Of a DNA stretch of 64,000 bases, positions 60,601 through 64,000 are shown one piece after another. The position numbers were made by a program, and so were the translations under genes. Position 1 is the stretch's first letter. The number at the start of each line of letters is the position of its first letter. Source of the DNA: Saccharomycopsis phalli (lineage: Eukaryota; Ascomycota; Saccharomycetes; Ascoideales; Saccharomycopsidaceae); assembly GCA_020342235.1 (NCBI GenBank), contig CP073213.1:33501-97500 (forward strand), read 5' to 3'. Below the pieces are notes generated by a model. It saw nothing but the letters and a program-made list of their open reading frames with translations, was not told the DNA's origin and did not search any database.

Positions 60601-61508
60601 ATATTCACAGCCATTTTTGTACTGGAATTCGTGTTCCTCTTAATGGTGGGCAACAGACCATCAGTAACATCTCCAACGATTGCCGTTAGGTCGTCATTGG
60701 GGGAGTACTCGTTATCGAGACATTTCTGCGTCGATAAACTTATATTAAATTGTGACGTTTCCGTCTGATTCATGGCAGCATGTGAGTGCTTGTTTTCAAT
60801 TTCTTGAGCCTGAACGGCCCCCATCACTGTGGGTGATATCCCTGTATGACAGGTCTTTGACAAGGGTTCTGTATTACACAGTTCCAATAATTCATCATGG
60901 TTAGTCCCGTTAGGAACACTCTTAGGGTTCACGTCCCACAACGGATTGGGTTTAATAAGTATGGTATAAAACTCATTGTCCGCTGTTTTCATCATTCTAG
61001 CGGCCTTCGCTGCTGTGATGATTTGAATGGGCGCTTCTCCTTGATTCCGCTGTATAGCGTTCATAGTCCGGGGCTGATTTCTCAACAATTCCTGGTCCAT
61101 AATATTCTTGAAAAGATCGTAATGATCCCAAATAAAAGGCAAACCTAAGATACAATCATGGGGACAATTTTTCATGATATAAAACTTAAGATTGTGGTTA
61201 GGTTTATCCGGAAGGTCGCCAAATGTAAATTCTGCTTGAGTCCATGAGTCTATATCTTCAATGTGTCTTAAGGCTACGTCCTGAACAGAGATTGGCCGCT
61301 CAGCCTTTTTAACAGGAAGATGTAATGATTGACAAATTTGTATATTCAAGCAAGATAAAGCGGCCCCTGGGTCCACCAAAGCCTTGATAGTCCGACCTTG
61401 GATGTCCAAACTAATAATGACTAATGGTTTACTCCCGGGCTCTTTACTTTGGCTAAAGCAAGTAGGGTCTGGCAACTGACCTCGGATGGAGACAGACCCT
61501 AGAAGTTT
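57648..61508 (-). CDS. Ty3/gypsy Pol polyprotein (PR-RT-RH-INT)
   Basis: About 1,286 residues read after a -1 frameshift from gag; the frame has no ATG near its start. Protease: KALVDPGAALSCLN (Asp-Pro-Gly where Asp-Ser/Thr-Gly is usual). Reverse transcriptase: LCVDYRRLN, LDLVSGYHQI and the YIDDVLIFS catalytic box. RNase H: VTADASNFTAGAVL, REKELLAIV, TDHHSLKYL and NGAADALSR. Integrase: an H-x-H...CETC zinc domain, then the D,D35E core with LSMDFISGFP, IISDRGILF and TDGQTERMNRN. The C terminus has a GPY/F-like module (FTGPFRVTPTDNPNSYVVQV) and a last segment ending LLQDLEEFEPLRDW that could be a divergent chromodomain-like targeting module. All catalytic residues are present and the frame is uninterrupted. 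Confidence 0.95.
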   Translation of the reverse strand, partial: KLLGSVSIRGQLPDPTCFSQSKEPGSKPLVIISLDIQGRTIKALVDPGAALSCLNIQICQSLHLPVKKAERPISVQDVALRHIEDIDSWTQAEFTFGDLPDKPNHNLKFYIMKNCPHDCILGLPFIWDHYDLFKNIMDQELLRNQPRTMNAIQRNQGEAPIQIITAAKAARMMKTADNEFYTILIKPNPLWDVNPKSVPNGTNHDELLELCNTEPLSKTCHTGISPTVMGAVQAQEIENKHSHAAMNQTETSQFNISLSTQKCLDNEYSPNDDLTAIVGDVTDGLLPTIKRNTNSSTKMAVNINLVLTASTGDSRVKALLLEFSDVISNELPIGGTSFRKVMHHIHILPGRQPSYQNYYRLSPDNRAELKSQIEELIRSNRIFPTSSPYGAPVLFVKKKDGSKRLCVDYRRLNEITEKSRFPLPRIEDLLDLIHGAKIFSKLDLVSGYHQILITPDDKHKTAMVTPFGQYGWNVMPFGLCNAPATFQAVMNKLLLPLEKFCVVYIDDVLIFSPDEASHKRHIRTVLETFRQARLIVSLKKSQFYLKSMDFLGYKVSDKGIHVTDSQIESVKRYLVKTPAQVRSFVGLASYYRRFIRGFAEIVRPLHLFANDKVQWSNDQETAVETLKEALTTAPTLIVFDPALTCRVTADASNFTAGAVLEQFDNDGTTKGVVAYMSKQLQNAQLRYPVREKELLAIVLALRQWKHYLSAPFEIFTDHHSLKYLNSSKSEDNPRLIRWLQYLANFNYTIHYKAGHLNGAADALSRCVLSAIVTSNEGSGGSLQYTEVTKHPGTQPIEKEEYLADPNFKLIYQVLFQLAPCPKEHKALLNFYLARKLNGNDVLVFRTSLLDHSKVCLPRGRWQTKMIHMYHNNAAGSLHMGPHKMVRQIQSLGFYWPGMERSIRKHLLRCETCRTIKPSNQATNGLAQPLEVPIARWADLSMDFISGFPEDEGYDCILVVVDRLTKRAKFIPCKKTCTAEQFGELFFRHIVCEHGVPRSIISDRGILFVNNFWKTVTERMGIDHRLSTSAHPQTDGQTERMNRNLIQALRVCKKVQGNLWCRMLPVAQFAYNSQYQESIKTSPFFADLGYHPRYWEIVVGYDIPRLFNDKKIVAGNAFVEAQDKNMEWLKLNMAEAQIRQSYQTNKHRTDVTFKDGELALLQRKALSTSSEREKKFEAPFTGPFRVTPTDNPNSYVVQVGPRKKLTINVKNLRKYYSTELAETGSWYEENIELIVLILEISDHHAVVLYRDKPTPVTIPARWIAKISDKLMNHLLQDLEEFEPLRDW

Positions 61509-61511
61509 TTT
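61463..61511 (-). promoter_or_regulatory. Programmed -1 frameshift signal between gag and pol
   Basis: The slippery heptamer A AAA AAC (61511 down to 61505) is in the correct phase with gag. Three bases later a perfect 9-bp stem, TAGGGTCTG with CAGACCCTA, encloses a 21-nt loop (61463-61471 and 61493-61501). The gag stop codon TAG is the first triplet of the stem. Pol is in the -1 frame. Confidence 0.85.
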
Positions 61512-62278
61512 GAACTGAGCAACTCCTTTTCATCATCGTTCTCAGTATTAGTCTCTGATTCATTCAGCGACTCAACTTGTAAATTGTTCACTTTTACCCT
61601 TTTCAACCGGTTGAAACAACTAGACGCCAAATGACCTATTTTGTGACAAAAGGTGCATTTTAACGAAGATTTATCGTTTTCAGGTTCATCCCGTTTTCGT
61701 TTGTTGTTAGCGGCAGGACGTTCCTTTGGTTTAAAAGCTTCCTTAGGACGAATATTCATCTTTTCGGCGATGTGCGCTGCTTCCAACCAAGTTTGAGGCT
61801 CCTGGTTAATTATGTCTTCCCTGTATTTGTGAGGGAGACCGCAGACAAAGAGGTCGATGCTAGTCTGTAGCGGGAGGTAACCTTTGGGCATTTCACTGAT
61901 ATTTTGTCCATAGTCTTGAATATACTTTTGTAGGGAATTGTTGCCCATTTTGCAAAAGAATACGCGTTGGCGGATCATCCATTGGTAATTTCTTGGTAAG
62001 AACCTATCTTCCAACGCCTTTAGATACGGTTCAATGGAGTCGTCTTCCTCACAGAGCCGTGCTTGATTATGATGCCAAAGCGCAGCAGTTCCTTCCATTC
62101 GGGCACCGATGTACAGTAAACGATCTTCAACACTATCGTCTAACTCACCAAATGTTCTCCTGGCTTTCCAGATGAATTGTGACACCACCGCCGGTGGGTC
62201 TCCTTCGGCCAATGGTGGAATACCATTCCAGATGAATTCCTTCCGTCTGGAGGACACGTCGCTTGTTTCGTCAGACAT
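61499..62278 (-). CDS. Ty3/gypsy Gag
   Basis: A 259-residue capsid/nucleocapsid protein from the first ATG after the PBS. The capsid-like helical part includes FIWKARRTFGELDDSVEDRL, ALWHHNQARLC and LEDRFLPRNYQWMIRQRVFF (typical of fungal Ty3 Gag; quoted in part). A zinc knuckle CTFCHKIGHLASSC (C-x2-C-x4-H-x4-C) near residue 208 would bind genomic RNA. It stops at TAG (61499-61501), five codons after the slippery site begins. It packages the RNA in virus-like particles in the cytoplasm. Confidence 0.93.
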   Translation of the reverse strand: MSDETSDVSSRRKEFIWNGIPPLAEGDPPAVVSQFIWKARRTFGELDDSVEDRLLYIGARMEGTAALWHHNQARLCEEDDSIEPYLKALEDRFLPRNYQWMIRQRVFFCKMGNNSLQKYIQDYGQNISEMPKGYLPLQTSIDLFVCGLPHKYREDIINQEPQTWLEAAHIAEKMNIRPKEAFKPKERPAANNKRKRDEPENDKSSLKCTFCHKIGHLASSCFNRLKRVKVNNLQVESLNESETNTENDDEKELLSSKNF

Positions 62279-62294
62279 CCTTGATGAACCTTGT

Positions 62295-62304
62295 GGCGCT
62301 ACCA
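62295..62304 (-). other. Primer-binding site, initiator tRNA-Met
   Basis: TGGTAGCGCC in element orientation, two bases after the 5' LTR, complements the 3' end of yeast initiator tRNA-Met (the same 10 bases as the Ty1 PBS). Confidence 0.9.
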
Positions 62305-62306
62305 AC

Positions 62307-62746
62307 TGTAATAGTCAATATCCCAAATCGTCAGGATATTCAGTATTACCTCAATAAAGGTACTATTCCGAGGGGATAGAAGAAGCTTACAATAATGTTT
62401 GTTATAATAAGCTAAGATGGGATTTCTCCCAAAGTTCGTTAAGCTTATAGCAGGTTTCCCCGCTATTTATATTATTCTATATGGTAGAGGTGTTCCATCG
62501 ACTTGCGTCTGGTGGAGACGTAAGAATCCTTTTCAGGACGGTCTAGACCTTCTTTTAGCCTTAATAGGAAAGAGCATGTCTGACCCTTGCTGTACGTAAC
62601 TTGAAGACGTAACTTCGCAAGGCCTAGACCATGTTCAGAGGGAATGTTGTTCTTCATGTTGATCCTAGCATGTTGTATGCCTTCACGTGCCATTCACGTG
62701 TACCTTCTATACTCCAGAGGAGAGGTACCGGGGATTGCCCGTTACA
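62307..62746 (-). repeat. 5' LTR
   Basis: 440 bp, same length and apparently the same sequence as the copy at 57174-57613. It carries the element promoter. Confidence 0.96.
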
Positions 62747-62753
62747 GGCAACT

Positions 62754-63218
62754 TGGGGCAGGAGGTTTGGCCGAATGGAAAACACCTCATGCCTTATGGA
62801 GGGCGCATCATGAGGTAGTTACCGGGTTCGAGCCCCACCAAACCGCCCCAATACTCAAGAAAGTCTCCAGAAAGAGCACACTACGCCTCAGAAGGGCAAT
62901 ACAAGGAAGTCTCGCAAACGAGCAATGAACGACCCCGACGAGTCGTGCGCCCATCGTCACGAGATTCAGCGGCCGGATAGCGCCGGCATTTAGCCGAAGG
63001 ATGGCCAGGCTTCTCGCATAACCAATAGCCAGTCACGTTAAACCACTAACAACACTGCTCCCATTGAAGTTTTTCAGCCCATATAACCGTTTAGGGTTAT
63101 AAAGGGTTTTCTTCAATAGAATGCTGCCTCAGGATGTTCCTGAGTGAAAATATATCTGTCGAATCACCGTGTTTCCGGAGACAATATATAGCTAAATACA
63201 GAACTAAATATACTTACT
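62754..63218 (+). mobile_element. SINE-like element: tRNA-like pol III head plus LINE-A tail
   Basis: 465 bp flanked by the 12-bp duplication AATGTGGCAACT (right copy 63219-63230; left copy split by the Ty3 insertion, 57164-57173 plus 62747-62753). The head has an A box TGGCCGAATGG (62768-62778) and a B box GGTTCGAGCCC (62825-62835), 57 bp apart, and a 7-bp stem CCTCATG/CATGAGG between them. A/B boxes and a partial GGAGGTT/AACCGCC acceptor point to a tRNA-Leu/Ser-like ancestor, but the T arm is degenerate. From about 62955 the sequence follows the LINE-A 3' UTR, including the hairpin CTCAGGATGTTCCTGAG (63128-63144), and ends AGCTAAATACAGAACTAAATATACTTACT (in parts: AGCTAAATACAGAAC, TAAATATACTTACT). 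It has no ORF. Confidence 0.75.
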
Positions 63219-64000
63219 AATGTGGCAACTGCCGACCGAGTAGTCCCGTTTTCAGAAATGCTATTACCAAGCACTCTTTCATCCAACAAGAGTGGGCCCT
63301 CAAAATTACTGTTCGTTCGCGTCTTCTCAGCCACCTGGCTTTTGTCAGCAACATCGAGCCTTGTCTTTTGCTGACTATCTCGGTCCATCATTACCGACAT
63401 CTTGGCTGCCTGTAGAGACATGTGAAAATGGCTTTCTGGCATATGAAAAGCTGTACTCTCGCCGTTTTCCTTATTCTTTAAATCGGAGAAATGGCATTTG
63501 TTGCTTCTATCAGTGCCTTGGTTTTCCTGTTCAGCGACAGCCTGGTCTTCCATTATAGGCGACGGTATGACATTAATTAAATGAAACCTTCTGCGCTTGA
63601 AGTTGGGAAAGTACCGGTTGGTGAATTTTTGCACACTTAATTTATCAGAATGCTCACTACCAGGCCGGTCCTCTGTTGCATCTGACCGCTTGCTGCCATT
63701 TGATGCAGAGTTCACTGACCTAGCAAGGCTCTTGGACATACCAGTTGCATTTTGAAGATCATTTTTTGCATCCCCTTCCTCGTCATAGTCATCAGCATCT
63801 TCTTTTTCTTTTTCTTCTTCCTCATACTTGGTGCGTACCGACTCCAAAACTTGGCCCACCCCGTCTCTTAGCAAGATGTATGCTGAGGAAGTGCTGGGTA
63901 ATTCAGACACAAACCGGTTCCCATTTCGGAAACTGCTTTCAAAATCGAATTCCAAGTTTTCTGCTGCTGGCCCTTCATCATGGTAACATTGTTGATCGCC
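63164..64000 (-). pseudogene. N-terminal part of the split host gene (continues past the window)
   Basis: A frame open from the window edge (64000) to a TGA at 63164, 278 residues. Its start lies outside; no ATG near the edge needs to be the start. The first 260 residues are host sequence: polar and acidic with an EEEEKEKEDADDYDEEGD run, Ser-rich stretches and FKRRRFHLINVIPSP. The last 18 residues (LVSIFSSVFSYILSPETR) are antisense SINE. The family is not recognised. Host sequence ends in the 12-bp duplication at codons for Ala-Val-Ala-Thr, exactly where the piece at 57173 resumes in frame. The encoded product is therefore truncated and lacks about 60 C-terminal residues; it may still be partly functional. 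Confidence 0.8.

Larger units (their letters stand above)
57174..62746 (-). mobile_element. Full-length Ty3/gypsy LTR retrotransposon
   Basis: A 5,573-bp element on the minus strand with two 440-bp LTRs, a PBS, gag, pol and a polypurine tract in the right order. It is flanked by the 5-bp target duplication GGCAA (57169-57173 and 62747-62751). Pol order is protease, RT, RNase H, integrase, which defines the Ty3/gypsy (Metaviridae) class. The LTRs show no difference I could find by reading, and both ORFs are intact, so it is young and possibly active. Confidence 0.97.

Noticed and set aside
62761-62850. Functional tRNA-Leu/Ser gene
   Set aside because: A and B boxes are present but the T arm and acceptor do not pair properly and no anticodon arm forms; fits a SINE head better.

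Overview
This window is nuclear DNA from a budding yeast (Saccharomycotina). Most genes are intronless. The two introns I can define have GTAAGT donors and a TACTAAC-type branch site almost touching the acceptor. The gene set is typical yeast (TAF13, SPB1, NOP6, MRPL19, YOR1, CDC20, BRE5, HSP104). It also carries SNRNP27 and CSN5, plus LINE retrotransposons, which are usually better kept outside the Saccharomycetaceae. CTG falls at a conserved Leu position in HSP104, so I see no sign of the CUG-Ser code. A Yarrowia/Dipodascus/Trichomonascus-like lineage is my inference; the species is not identified.

Layout: 1-125 holds an LTR end and a LINE 3' fragment. 0.9-10 kb holds TAF13 with a convergent intron-containing small gene, a spliced tRNA-Ile(UAU), a Pyp1-type phosphatase, a KRE2/MNT1 mannosyltransferase and SPB1. 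11-17 kb holds two large unassigned proteins. 18.9-23 kb holds an NRAMP transporter and the divergent pair SNRNP27/NOP6. 23-24.5 kb is retrotransposon relics. 24.8-28.8 kb holds UBP10, a WRAP53/SWT21-like gene and MRPL19. 31.4-35.7 kb holds the ABC transporter YOR1. 36.6 kb holds a small GPI-like protein. 38-46.6 kb holds a RIM4-like RNA-binding protein, CDC20 and CSN5. 47.3 kb holds a secreted orphan. 48.3-49.8 kb is a transposon cluster. 50.4-54.9 kb holds BRE5 and HSP104. 55.5-63.2 kb is a large nested transposon cluster inside and beside a host gene that runs off the right end.

The right-hand cluster is the most interesting part. A 465-bp SINE-like element has a pol III A/B-box tRNA-like head and a tail matching the 3' end of a LINE family (called LINE-A here). 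It sits in the host coding sequence with a 12-bp target duplication. A full-length Ty3/gypsy element (5,573 bp, 440-bp LTRs that look identical, intact gag and pol) then inserted into one copy of that duplication, making its own 5-bp duplication. Removing both insertions rejoins the host gene in frame. Gag and pol are joined by a -1 frameshift signal (A AAA AAC) followed by a perfect 9-bp stem that contains the gag stop codon.

Minisatellites of 11-69 bp occur in many intergenic regions. CACGTG boxes recur just upstream of several housekeeping genes, and PAC/RRPE-like motifs lie before the ribosome-biogenesis genes.
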